DNA of 64,000 bases, from positions 19,737,001 through 19,801,000 of the forward strand of contig NC_083387.1 of NCBI RefSeq assembly GCF_031755915.1, in the 5' to 3' direction. Under the pieces are notes generated by a model, which was not told where the DNA came from, made no database searches, and saw only the letters and a list, made by a program, of their open reading frames with translations. Position numbers and translations under genes: made by a program. Shown piece after piece: positions 42,607 through 53,702 of the stretch. This stretch comes from Ziziphus jujuba (lineage: Eukaryota > Streptophyta > Magnoliopsida > Rosales > Rhamnaceae). Position 1 is the first letter of the stretch. Every line of letters begins with the position of its first letter.

Positions 42607-43978
42607 ATGGCAGATTCAAGAATGAGAAGAGGAGATGACTCATTTAGAATTAATGAAGAGGAATCCGTAGGGTTTAAGAGTGACTCTCAAGCAACAGAAA
42701 GTGGAGATGAACCTACCGACATGATGGCGGTCTTGGAACAATTACAATGGATAAATGCTCATTTTGATCACCTAGATCAAATGATGGACAGGATAGAAAC
42801 ATCACAAGGTGGACCGAATCCAATGGTGGAATTACATGGAGGATGAGGTCGAGGATGAGGAGGTCGTGGTCGGCTTAGGAAAGAATTCGAGGGTGGTAAT
42901 TTTGGAGATAATCTTGAAGAGGAATTTGATGAAATTTTTGCTCTCCAAGGAAGGCAAAACCATCGGAGGCAAGTTAGAGATTAGGATGATGACCTTGGGA
43001 ATGTTAAAGTGAATATCCCACCATTTTTGGCCAAGAGTGATCCAGAGGCTTACTTAGAATGTGAGGAGTGTATAGAGATGAATTTTTATTGCCATAACTA
43101 TTCCAAGGCAAAGAAGGTGATGTTGGCTGCTTTAAAATTTGGTTATTATGCACTCCAATGGTGGACAAACGAGCAAAGTACCCATAGGAGAGTTGGTGAT
43201 GAATTGATTACTACTTGGTGACAAATGAAAGAAGCCATGAGAAAGAGATTTGTACCAACTTACTATCATAGATTGCTGCATCAAAGACTCTAATCATTAA
43301 CTCAAGGAAGTAGGACCCTGAAAAACTACTACAAGGAAATGGAGATGCTCATGATGAGATTGAGCATGAATGAGGATCATGAGGTAACCATGGAACGATT
43401 TCTAGGAGGATTAAATCATAAGATAGCCAAACTAGTGGAGCTATAATAATATGTAGAATTGGAAGAGATGCTACATGTGGCCATCAAGATTGAAAACCAA
43501 TTCAAGAGGAGGGGCACTAGCTCACAGTTTAGAGGTGTTTCCAACAGCGGGAGGACTAATTCAAGTGTTTGGAGAAGCAATCCCCCCTATGAAACAAAGC
43601 CAAAACGGAAACATGGAGAAGAGAGTTCCAACTGGCCAAGGAAAGACAATTTGGCCGAACACCCACTAGCACCCTAAATCGAGTGGTAAGTTTAATTCTA
43701 AACCTTCTAGAACTCGTGACATTGTTTGTTTTAAGTGTCAGGGTCGAGAACATATTGCCAATCAATGTCCGAATCGAAGAATAATAGTGCTAAAAGGCAA
43801 TGGGGAGTTAGAATCTAAAATTGAAGAGAGTGAAGGAGAAGCCGAACTTGATGAGGAAGAAATTGATCTTGAAGAACATAAAGAAGCCGAGACTCACAAA
43901 GCTTCAAAGGCTGAGTTAAGTTTGGTTTCAAGGAGGGTTCTAACTGTGTATAAAGATGAGGACCAAGTTCAAAGATAA
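42607..43978 (+). pseudogene. Gag of G2 with several nonsense codons
   Basis: It starts MADSRMRRGDDSFRINEEES and runs colinear with the G1 Gag. Stops arise mostly by C-to-T change, for example in a GGRGRGGRGR-like stretch at about 42844 (CGA to TGA, twice), at about 43220 (CGA to TGA; CGA is intact in G1), and CAA to TAA at about 43292 and 43445. The zinc knuckle near 43731-43772 reads CFKCQGREHIANQC and keeps all four ligands. The frame continues toward protease through GAC CAA, where G1 has a stop. Confidence 0.85.
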
Positions 43979-46060
43979 AATATCTTCCACACCCGATGTG
44001 AAATCTAAGGTAAAATTTATAGTATGATAATTGATAATGGAAGTTGTGCTAATGTAATTAGTAATGTGGTAGTTGAGAAATTAAGGTTAACAACAATTAA
44101 ATATCCCGAACCATATAGATTATAATAGCTTAATTATAGTGGTGAGATGAAAGTGAATAAACAAGCAAGGTAAAATTCAGCATTAATAAATATGTGGATG
44201 TTGTTTATGTGATGTTGTTCCCATGCATTCTAGGCATATTTTATTGGGTCAACCATGGAAATTTGATAAAGATACCATACACCATGGTAGAGAGAATTCC
44301 ATTGTATTTAAATTTAAAGGAAAGAAGATCAAACTAGAGCCATTAACTCTAAAGGAAGTATTTAGAGACCAACTTCGAATGCAACAAGGAAGCATGGCAC
44401 CTACAGCTTCACCATTTGTGAAGGAAGGGAAGGCTAACCCATTCATCCAAGGTAAGTGTACTAAACCCAAAATTGAGGGGAAAAAGAGAGAGGAAGCTGA
44501 GAGCGAGAAACAAAGTGAAAAAGCTGAGAGTGTGAGAAAAGGTGAGGTGGCCGAGAGTGGGAAAGAAAAAGAGAGGAAAGAAAAGAAAAAGAAGAATTTT
44601 TATCTTCGCTTGAGTGAGATTAAAAAGGCATTTGTGAGTGATAAACCATTGCTGGTCATGGTTTATAAAGATGTTTATCTAAATGATCAAGCTAACTTTG
44701 AAGAGCTTGAATTGCCAACTTCTATTTATTTTCTTTTGCAGGAATTTAATGATGTCTTTCCGGAAGAAATTCCTAATGGTTTACCACCTATTCAAGGGAT
44801 TGCACATCAAATTGATTTTGTGCCAGGAGCTACAATTCCTAATAGGCCAACATATAGAAGCAATCCCAAGGAGACAAAAGAGCTATAAAGGCAGGTAAGT
44901 GAGTTACTTGACAAATGTTATATTTGTGAGAGCATGAGTCCATGTGTTGTCCCTGTTTTATTAGTGCCTAAGAAAGATGGTTCATGGCGCATGTGTGTTG
45001 ATTGTAAGGCTATTAATAATATAACTATTAAATATAGGCATCCAATTCCTAGGTTAGATGATATGCTTGATGAATTATATTGTGCATGCATGTTTACTAA
45101 AATTGATCTTAGGAGTGGGTATCATCAAATTAAGATGAAAGAGGATGATGAATGGAAAACCGCAATGAAAACTAAATATGGATTGTATGAATGGTTAGTT
45201 ATGCTTTTTTATTTAACTAATGCACCTAGTATCTTTATGAGATTAATGAATCATGTCTTGCATCCTTTCATTGGAAAATTTGTAGTTGTATATTTTGATG
45301 ATATTTTAGCATATAGTCGAAATCTTGATGAGCATGTAGAACATTTTAGGCAAGTTTTAAATATTCTTAGGAAGGAAAAGTTCTTTACTAAAATAAAAAA
45401 GTGTGATTTTTGTAAAGATGAGCTTGTTTTCCAAGGATTTATTGTAAGTGCTGCACGAATTAAAGTTAACCAATCTAAAGTCCAAGCAATTCAAAAGTGG
45501 CCGAAACCTATCTCTATTATCCAAATAAGGAGTTTTCATGATTTGGCTAGTTTCTATCAAAGATTTGTCAAGGATTTTAGCACCATTGAAACACTTTTGA
45601 CCGAAGTTGTAAAGAAGAATATTGGATTCAAATTGGGGGAAGCACAAGAAAAATCTTTTAATTTGTTGAATAAAAAATTAACTAATGCTCCTTTACTAGT
45701 TTTGCCTAATTTTTCTAAAACTTTTGAAATTAAATATGATGATTTGGATGTAGGTATTGGAGCTGTTTTAATGCCAGAAGTAAGACTCATAGCATACTTT
45801 AGTGTGAAATTAAATGGAGCAGCATTGAAGTACCAAACCTATGACAAAGATATGTATGCATTGGTAAGGGCTTTGGAGACATGGCAATATTACTTGATAC
45901 CAAAAGAATTTATGATTCACAGGGATCATGAATCATTGAAGCACATCAAAGGCCAAGGGAAGTTTAACCGACGGCATTCTAAGTTGATTGAGTTCATTGA
46001 GATTTTTATTATGTCATCAGCTATAAGAAAGGTAAGGAAAATGTGGTTGCCGATGCATTA
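43979..46060 (+). pseudogene. Pol of G2: protease, RT and RNase H
   Basis: The protease motif at about 44028 reads IIDNGSCANVIS, keeping Asp but with Asn in place of Ser/Thr. Stops at 44123-44128 (the first shared with G1) and about 44886 interrupt it. RT plus RNase H are open for 395 codons (44934-46121): [41 protein letters not shown] with the catalytic Asp pair, then RNase H ([41 protein letters not shown]). A frameshift near 46000 separates this from [11 protein letters not shown] at 46043. RT has [13 protein letters not shown] where the family has [13 protein letters not shown]. Confidence 0.87.
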
Positions 46061-47354
46061 TCTCGAAGATATGTATTTTTTTCTACCTTGGGTGCTAGAT
46101 TGCTTGGATTTGAACAATTGAAAGAAATTTATGAGTATGATGGTGACTTTGGTGAGATCTTTCAAAATTGTTCTAAGCATGGTTATAATAAATTTGACAT
46201 TTTTTTTATGGATATTTGTTTAGGAAAAATCAACTTTGTGCGCCTAATTGTAGTATTAGGGAGTTACTAGCTAGGAAAGGTCATGGTGGGGGTTTAATGG
46301 GTCATTTTAATGTTTTAAAGATTTTATCCTTATTGTAAGAACATTTTTATTGGCTTAACATGAGGAGAGTTGTGAAGAGAATTTGTGAAAGGTGTCTTAA
46401 ATGCCGAAAGTTCAAGTCCAAGTTGAAACCGCATGGGCTTTACATGCCTTTGTTGATTCCATCTTTTTCTTGGGTAGATTTGTCTATAGATTTTGTTCTT
46501 GGTTTACCTAAGTCTAGGACAGGTAAGGATTCAATTTTTGTTGTTGTGGATATATTTTCTAAGATGGCATATTTTATTGTATGTAAAAAAACTGATGATG
46601 CAACTAATGTAGCTAATTTATTCTTTAAAGAAGTAGTGAAACTTCATGGTATGCCTAAAACTATTATTTCGGATAGGGTTGCTAAGTTCTTAAGTTACAT
46701 TTGGAAAACTTTGTGGCCTAAATTAAGAACTAAGCTTTTATTTTCAACTACTTGTCATCCACAAACTGATGGACAAACTGAAGTAGTAAATAGAAGTTTG
46801 TCTACATGGATAAGGGCATTAATTAGTAGAAATTTAAGAACACAAGAGGAATGTTTGCCACATGTTGAATTGTTTATAATAGATCTTTGCATTCAGCTAC
46901 TAAATATACTCCATTTGAAATTGTTTATGGTTTTATTCCTTTGACTCCATTAGATTTAACAACTTTGCCTTTAAATGAATGTGCTAATCTAGATGAAAAA
47001 TAAAAAGTTGATTTTGTAAAGTAGATTCATGAGCAGACAAAAGCAAACATTGAGAAGAGGACAGAACAATATGTAAAGAATGCTAATCAAAGTCGATAAA
47101 TGTTGTATTTGAACTTGGAGATTGGGTTTGGTTGCATTTAAGAAAGGAGAGATTTTCTGAACGAAGAAAGTCAAAGTTTATGCCTCGTGGGGATGAACCT
47201 TTTCAAGTATTGGAGAGGATCAATGAGAATGCTTATAAACTTGACTTACCGGTGAGTATATTGTGAGTACCACCTTTAATGTTGCTGATTTATCTCCATT
47301 TACTGCAGGTGATAACTTTGATTTAAGAGCAAATCCTTTTCAAGAGAAAAAGAA
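46061..47354 (+). pseudogene. Integrase of G2
   Basis: The zinc-binding region at about 46260-46420 is broken by TAA 46336-46338, which G1 shares. The core from 46360 is open for 194 codons and retains all three catalytic positions ([42 protein letters not shown]). A frameshift follows at about 46870. The C-terminal part ([20 protein letters not shown], then [20 protein letters not shown]) has a further shift near 47252 and runs through the polypurine tract AAGAGAAAAAGAA (47342-47354) into the LTR. Confidence 0.86.
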
Positions 47355-48470
47355 TGATGAGAATTCGCCCGTACCTGTACAACCGATTACACGCTGAGGT
47401 GCTGATCCTTTATAAATGAAATCGGAACCAATCACTAGGGCACAAGCTAGGAAATTCAAAGATAATCTGGTTAGCTTTATCCAAGGAGTGATTCAATCTC
47501 AAAAGGGCATGACTTTATCCAAAAATCCAAAGCTTGTCTTGTGTATCAAAGTTATGAACGTGGAAATGGACCGACAAGATGTTTTGGTACGTTTTTGGAT
47601 CCTGGGCACCAAAGAATAGATCCAACACTTCATAAACTTAATTGATATCACCAAGAGGCTATGAAATCATATCAAGATAGAAGCAAAAGCAATCAAAGAC
47701 CACATTTGCGCATAGACTTCTTTTTGGCTGAAATTGCTCACTTTTGTTGTTGGCTTTGACTTCTTTTGTTATTCAAGCAAGTTTGACTTATTCCAATCAA
47801 GGGGCAACGTATGGGAATCATTATTAATCCTATTTAGAATCCTACATGGCATATGGAAGCTGATTTAGAGCCTAAATTAACTGGAGATAAGATAAAAACA
47901 GCTTAATTGTCAACTAATCAACTAGTTTCCTAATTTGAGTTTGACTTTTTGTTTTAGGAAACTATCTTTTATTATGATTTTATTTGTTTATTTGCTTGAC
48001 AAATTAACTTAGAAAAGTTGATATTTTATTATTTCACTTGTAAATTAATTAATTTCTAATTCAAAATAAAGGAATTAATTAACTCAAAATAGGATTTAGA
48101 AACTAAGTGAAATTCGGCCACCATTGTTTTTCTTTGTCATTGGCTAAATTTTATCCTCATAATTTAGAGTTTTTGTTTTATACTCTTAGCTTTTTTAAGA
48201 CATGGCAGCTTATATATTATTCAGAGAAATATTTGTGAGAAACAATTCTTTTTGTTCTCTTTGAACACCTAAAATACTTAATAGAAATCAAGTGTTTTAG
48301 TTTGACTTGTCAATAGGATATCCATCACCTATTGTGATGTTTTCATCATATACCAAGGTTTCTAATCACAAGTTAATTAAGAGTTAAGGTTTCCATTAGA
48401 ATCTAAACATAATTAAGATCCAGGCTAATATAATACGGGTTTAGGAGCAAGTCGACCTAGGTTTATATCA
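47355..48470 (+). repeat. 3' LTR of G2
   Basis: It starts TGATGAGAATTCGCCCG and ends GGTTTATATCA, 1116 bp. It encodes a stretch starting MKSEPITRAQARKFKDNL (47416-47619), which corresponds to the integrase tail reading PITRAQIKRFKDNL in the reversed solo LTR. Compared with the 5' LTR it carries many substitutions, so the insertion is old. Confidence 0.9.
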
Positions 48471-48648
48471 TTTAGTATTAGAGCCTGGTTTTGTTCGGGT
48501 TTGATCTATCTTATTTGCTTTATTTTGTTTTGTGTTATTCTGCAATTTTAACATTAGGTTAAGGTTGTTTCCTATCTATCCACATTCTGCTTATTAAAAA
48601 AAAACAAAAAAAAAAAAAAAACAGATTTTTTGTCTTCATAGCCAAATT
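48471..48648 (+). mobile_element. PBS and leader fragment of a third internal region
   Basis: TTTAGTATTAGAGCCTGG directly follows the LTR end and resembles the tRNA-Met primer-binding site. The next 150 bp match the leader at 41483-41630 and at 1-140 (TTTGATCTATCTT...TTAACATTAGGTTA). Similarity stops at CTTCATAGC and unrelated sequence begins. Confidence 0.88.
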
Positions 48649-49258
48649 GAGAAAACATTTATCTGGAAGTAACAACATATTTAAATTCTGCTTCTACATT
48701 TCCTTCTTTGCTCTTTTTGATTCGAAAGTTTAACCTTGATGGCTGCCACGATAATCTGTACTCTTGATAGTACATGATTAGCACCTATCTGCTTTTAATT
48801 TTTAAATGACCAGGTTGAGTTTTGCTTTTGCTTGTGTATTATCTACAACTACAAGTGTTAAAAGCTGATATTTACCATTAAAAAGAAATATAGAATTGAC
48901 TAGTATATAATGGATAGACTTAAATCTATTTAAGATAACTTAAATTTTTGCTACCTTAAACAAGTTTTTTAAAGAGCTATACTAAAATTTTCAATGGTAA
49001 TTTTGTCACCATGTAAACATAAATTTTCATTTAACTATTAAGTTCTTGAATACACTATATTTTTTCTGTTTCCATTGCTTCATGGGAGCTTCTAGTATGA
49101 ACAACATTTTTTACACTTGACTAGTATATAATGTTCTTAGGAGCAGAAGTGTTACAGTGTTTGATCCTATTAGCAAATTGATCGTTTGTACAATTGTATT
49201 GCTATGTGCTGTATAGTTTAATCACATAATTTTTTGGATTTGTTCTTTTTCTTTGCAG
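48649..49258. other. AT-rich sequence, possibly intronic
   Basis: No gene is seen. The segment ends with a polypyrimidine tract and TTTTTCTTTGCAG, a strong splice-acceptor consensus. Confidence 0.4.
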
Positions 49259-49259
49259 A

Positions 49260-49301
49260 ATCTTTTAGAAAAGTGCATATATGGTTGTAGGAACGATGGT
49301 G
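49260..49301 (+). other. Candidate short exon, unidentified
   Basis: It lies between a strong acceptor (TTCTTTGCAG) and a plausible donor (GATG|GTGAGAG). One frame reads NLLEKCIYGCRND, reminiscent of, but not proof of, the start of the plant YqhA/UPF0114 domain. No continuing exon was found downstream. It may be the remnant of a gene whose upstream intron took the gypsy insertion. Confidence 0.2.
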
Positions 49302-50300
49302 AGAGATTTGATTTTTGTTTGCACTGCTGCTCATGAATTTCTGCTATTATGTGTACTTCATCCTATACATTGTTTTGTCATGTGAGATTTGCTTGATTGT
49401 TAAGCCATGTATATCGGTGATTGATTTGAGACACCAAGGTGGGGGTGGAGGGAGGTGAAAATTTGTAGATGATTAAAAAAAAAAAAAAAAGCCTTTAAGT
49501 TGTGCTGAGCATATGCTAAAATCAAATTGAAAATTCTCTTTGTGACTACATTCACTAGGCATCCTATTAATGGTTTTTGAATGTTAAAACTTACACCTGT
49601 TACATGGTTATTTAAGAACCTTTAGACATAAATTAGATATGACATTATGGCATATTCAGTAAAATCCGATTAATGTTAAAACTTTCTTTTACAGACAATA
49701 GACCATACATGATGGCTTTTTTATATATATATTTTTGTTATATATTTAATTTTATATCCCAAAAAAATTGATGAATGTGAAATAAAACTAATAAATGCAG
49801 ATATATTTTTGTAATTAAAAATATATATAAAAATCAGGGATTATTAGATATATTTTTGTAATTAAAAAAATATATAAAAACCAAGGATTATTGTTTGTAT
49901 TTGTTTCCTTTTTTTTGGTCCTTTTTCTTTCGATTTTTTGGCAAGGAAAACATAGAAATTGCATGAAGAATGAATCAAAATATACATATCATAATCAATT
50001 AATTTGACAAACCATGATCATATTAAAACCAATAAAAATATATAACTTTATTATTATTATTATTAATTTTATCAAATAAACAAAGTCTACTTTTATCTTA
50101 TGGATCATTAATTTTCATTGATATTACAAAAGCTGAGAGCACCCTTGCTCATTTTTTATTCATCCAATGTTATTTTTGTCTTTAAAAAAAAAAAAATTAC
50201 TTTGAAGAGTTTAAAAAAATCTTTAATCCGCCTTTTACAGTCCAAACTTCCCCTACGCTTCCGTAGTCAATCCATCCTGAAGAAACACTCCTTTTTTTTT
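49302..50300. other. AT-rich intergenic
   Basis: There are poly-A/T runs and a near-repeat of AGATATATTTTTGTAATTAAAAA with TATATAAAAA (about 49798 and 49849). No coding sequence is supported. Confidence 0.5.
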
Positions 50301-50305
50301 TTTTT

Positions 50306-51115
50306 TGATCAAGTTGAATGGTGGTTAGGTCAATATTGATATTGCATCTCTAGGGTTGAATAGTTGATCAAGTTGACTGGTTGTTAGGCATTCAATATGG
50401 ATATTGCATTTCTAGGGTTGGTTGAATTCAATTCCCCATTTCCTGAAAACACAGATCTGAAAGAGAAGCAAGAGAGGGAGACATACCCCAGAAATGTAAG
50501 ATGAGTGGACCGTTGAACAAGATCTGGACGGTGGTTCCGAACGAAATCGAGAAGGAGAAACTGCAGCCGGGGAATCACATCTATACATTGACACGAGCTA
50601 ATACAAAATACCATGGTGATCTTCTTCTTTCTCCATTTCTTTTGAACGCATGCCTGCCTGAGATAATTTAATTTTGTGCTTCACGAAACTTTTCTTTTTT
50701 ATGTTTCTCCTGCATTACAGTCCAAACCCTGCACTGGTTGACTGGCATTTCCATTTTCATTTTTTTTTTTTTTTTTTTTTTTTTTTGGATCAAGTTGATT
50801 GGTTGTTAGGTATTCAATATTGATATTGCATCTCTATGGTTGGTTGAATTCAATTTCCCATATCCTAAAACACAAATTTGAAGAGCAGAGATAGAGGGAG
50901 ACATATCCAAAATTAAGATGAGTGGACTGTTGAAGTAGAACTGGAGGGTGCTTCCAAACGAAATAAACAAGGAGAAACTGCAGCCTGTGGATCAGATCTA
51001 CACATTGACACGAGCCGATACAAAATACTATGTTGATCTTCTTCTTCTTTCTCCATTTCTTTTGAATGCATGTCTGATATAATTTTATTTTGTGCTTAAC
51101 GAACCATTTTTTTTT
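50306..51115 (+). repeat. Tandem duplication containing LRAT exon 1
   Basis: About 50363-50700 and about 50790-51115 are similar along their length (GATCAAGTTGA.TGGTTGTTAGG, ATATTGATATTGCAT, GGGAGACATA, exon 1, CTTCTTTCTCCATTTCTTTTGAA). A third partial start occurs at 50306-50365. Poly-T tracts precede two of the three starts. Confidence 0.85.
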
Positions 51116-52044
51116 TCCCCCCATTATGAATGAGAATCTGCGTGCTTCACCACCATGGGATTTACTTACTTTACCTGGTATTTATGAATCCAGCGATATA
51201 TTTGGATGACGAAAACGTGATCCACTTTCCTCAAGGTCGACAAGGATCAAGGTCAAATGATCAGAGTAAATGTCCAAAATGTGGTGACCGTGATCAATCA
51301 AGTTTTCATGGTGTGGTCTCTTCCTGCATAGATTGTTTCCTTTCTTTTGGAGATCATCTGTATCTCTTTGAATATGGTGTTAATCCAGCTCTCTTCCTAT
51401 TCAAACTTGGAGGCCGTACGACGCTTGCTTCTAGCGATCCAGCTGAAGTTGTGCAGAACCGTGCATCTAATTTCCTCCAAATGAGTAACAATGACTCTGG
51501 TGACTACTATCGTTTCATAAACAATGGTGCAGACTTTGCGATGTATTGCAAAACAAGCTTTGTAGTGATAGATAACATAAATTTCAGCAGAAGATGGCAA
51601 ACAGCATTTTTCTTTGCTGTTACTTTAATCACTTTCTTTCTCTTTCTGCAGCAACTAACAACTGCTACTTTTACTGGTTTGGCAGTCAGGTGTTTTGGCT
51701 TATACTGTCTTTGCAGATATGGTTCTGACATCGCGGCACGTCCTAATGTTATTAAAGTAGATCAAGTACAGACATTGCCTGATGTTGATGAGAAATTATC
51801 TTCTGCTGCTTCGGGCTTCCGACCTATTCAATCCTTAATTGACCTCTTTATAGTATTGCTGATGGCTTATTTCAATTTTTGGTTGCTAAGAAGAGTAATG
51901 TGGTCTGACACTCTTCAACTGCTGTCTGAAACTCCACCAGGGGTCTTGACTCTAGCATGCATCATATTTTTCTACTCTGCAGTATTACAAAGAGTAATAT
52001 TTCAGTTCTTGTTTTCCAACAACAATTATAATTCTCCTAGATAG
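50501..52044 (+). pseudogene. LRAT-domain (NlpC/P60-type) gene copy 1, probably inactive
   Basis: Exon 1 (50501-50615) begins MSGPLNKIWTVVPNEIEKEK, then LQPGNHIYTLT, and ends KYHG at a CATG|GTGATC donor. Exon 2 (about 51171-52044) contains NVIHFPQG, CPKCGD, CIDCFL, LYLFEYGVNPALFL, SSDPAEVVQNRAS and four likely membrane segments. In the family the catalytic motif is NNCEDFA; here it is NNGADFA, so the nucleophile Cys is lost. The splice acceptor before exon 2 is TG where copy 2 has AG, and GIYESSD is one base out of frame with what follows. The ORF from 51130 is open for 304 codons and also reads LHHHGIY, so an N-terminally altered product remains conceivable. Confidence 0.72.
50918..51032 (+). 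pseudogene. Duplicated, broken LRAT exon 1
   Basis: It is a copy of the exon at 50501-50615: MSGLLK then TAG at 50936-50938, later EKLQPVDQIYTLTRADTKYYV. The donor GTGATC has become TTGATC, so it cannot be spliced normally. It sits between exon 1 and exon 2 of copy 1. Confidence 0.82.
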
Positions 52045-52310
52045 ATTTTGTGAAAATGTTGTATTGGTCGATAAACAAATAAAACTATGACTGTTGCTTA
52101 TAAATGAGTTTGTTTGTAATATATGGATAAAGCTAAAAGATTAAAAGTGTCATTTTTGAGTAAAATATATAAGTGGACTATTATAAGATAGGAAACAAAT
52201 ATACATTTCTTCAAAATAAAATGCAAAATAGAGAGAAGTATAATGAAATTTACTCTTTTTTATGAAATGAATTAAATTACTTACTAAATTTTTTGACTTT
52301 CAATATCCAG

Positions 52311-53671
52311 AGACTGCTTTCGAACAAGATACATAAGAAGCAACTGAAGCGTGGAGACCATATTTACACATGGAGACGCAACTCCTGCAGTATCTACGCT
52401 CACCATGGTGATATCTTCATCTCCATATTTCTTTCTACTTATATTATAATTATGGGGTTTAACATGGATTATATTCATTCTTTGCTATTGTGCTTTGATT
52501 TTGATTCATTTAGGCTATGTTTGGTGAGGAGACAAAAGTAAAGGAAAATATGGAGCGAAAAAAAGGAGAAGGGAGAAAATGCATAGATCCTAAGTATGTT
52601 TGGCACGGAACTGAAGAAAATCCTGTATGAGAAGGTGGTACCTCTTGGTTAAATGCTATATGTTAAATACTTGCCATATGTCATAGACAGTTCACCATCC
52701 CAAACGTTTTTGCAGAGCTTTTCTTCCTTCATGGCATGGCTTTGCTTAACTTAGGGAAGTCGGACTCTAGAAATTCCTTTTCACTGGGAACAACTCCTGG
52801 TTCAATAGTTCTGCGGAATCCAATACCTGTAGAGCCTCACTTTCCTTCTTTATGACCATTGTGAACAAGAGTTTGAAGGTTGAAAAAAAAAAAAAAAACA
52901 AAAACAAAAAGAAAAATAAAATGCCATAATAATTAAAAAAATAATAATAATATTGTCACAAAAGAATGTGAATCACCATGCGAGATTTCAAACTCTCTCG
53001 CATTAGAGATAGAAAGTGAACCACCATAGATTTCAAATCCAAATCATACGAGCATGGAAGAATGCAGATAGAATGCTTTTATGGTAGTGGAGCCATTATG
53101 CAAGATCTAGGGTCGTATGCATCCAGATCTCAGGTGTTGTTCGTATACTCTGCCCAACTAACTCCAAACACAAATTGGGATTGATTTAAAACTGACGAAG
53201 GGCGAGTCCATGAATGGGTGTCTATTTCAAAAGTTGGAGCTTTGTTATCCATATTATAGAGTTGCAGAGGAAGAAAGGGTTGCCATTGAAGGGAAGGTCA
53301 AAGTTATTCTTTGGAATAAGAAAATGATTCGCAACAGCTTTACTTTTTCAAAAAGAAAAAACGAAAAATCAATTGAAATTATGAGCTGGCAATGACATGG
53401 CAAGTTTTTAATATATTGCATTAGACCATTTAAAGGGGTCATAGCTGATCTGGTACCACTGTCTCATACAAGTTTTTCGCCATGAGGTGAGAAGGGAGTA
53501 GGACCGATCAAATTCAAGGGGAGTGGGGCCGATCAAATTCAAGTGAAAGATGAGAAAGTAGAAAGCGGACCCTGTAAAAATAAAAAATAAAAAGAAGAAG
53601 AAGGTGGGCACCTGTGGTTGTTTTTTGCTTTTTCTGAGAATTTTTCCTTTTAAATATTATGAGTTTGTTTA

Positions 53672-53702
<31 letters not shown>

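Larger units (their letters stand above)
40382..48648 (+). mobile_element. Ty3/gypsy element G2 plus start of an adjacent copy
   Basis: The order is 5'-truncated LTR (40382-41467), PBS, leader, gag, pol, polypurine tract, complete 3' LTR (47355-48470), then a second PBS and about 165 bp of leader that stops at about 48648. It is the same family as G1, with colinear coding regions. The extra PBS and leader after the 3' LTR show that another internal region once followed in tandem. No TSD is expected or seen at the outer truncated borders. The coding region is inactivated by many stops. Confidence 0.92.
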
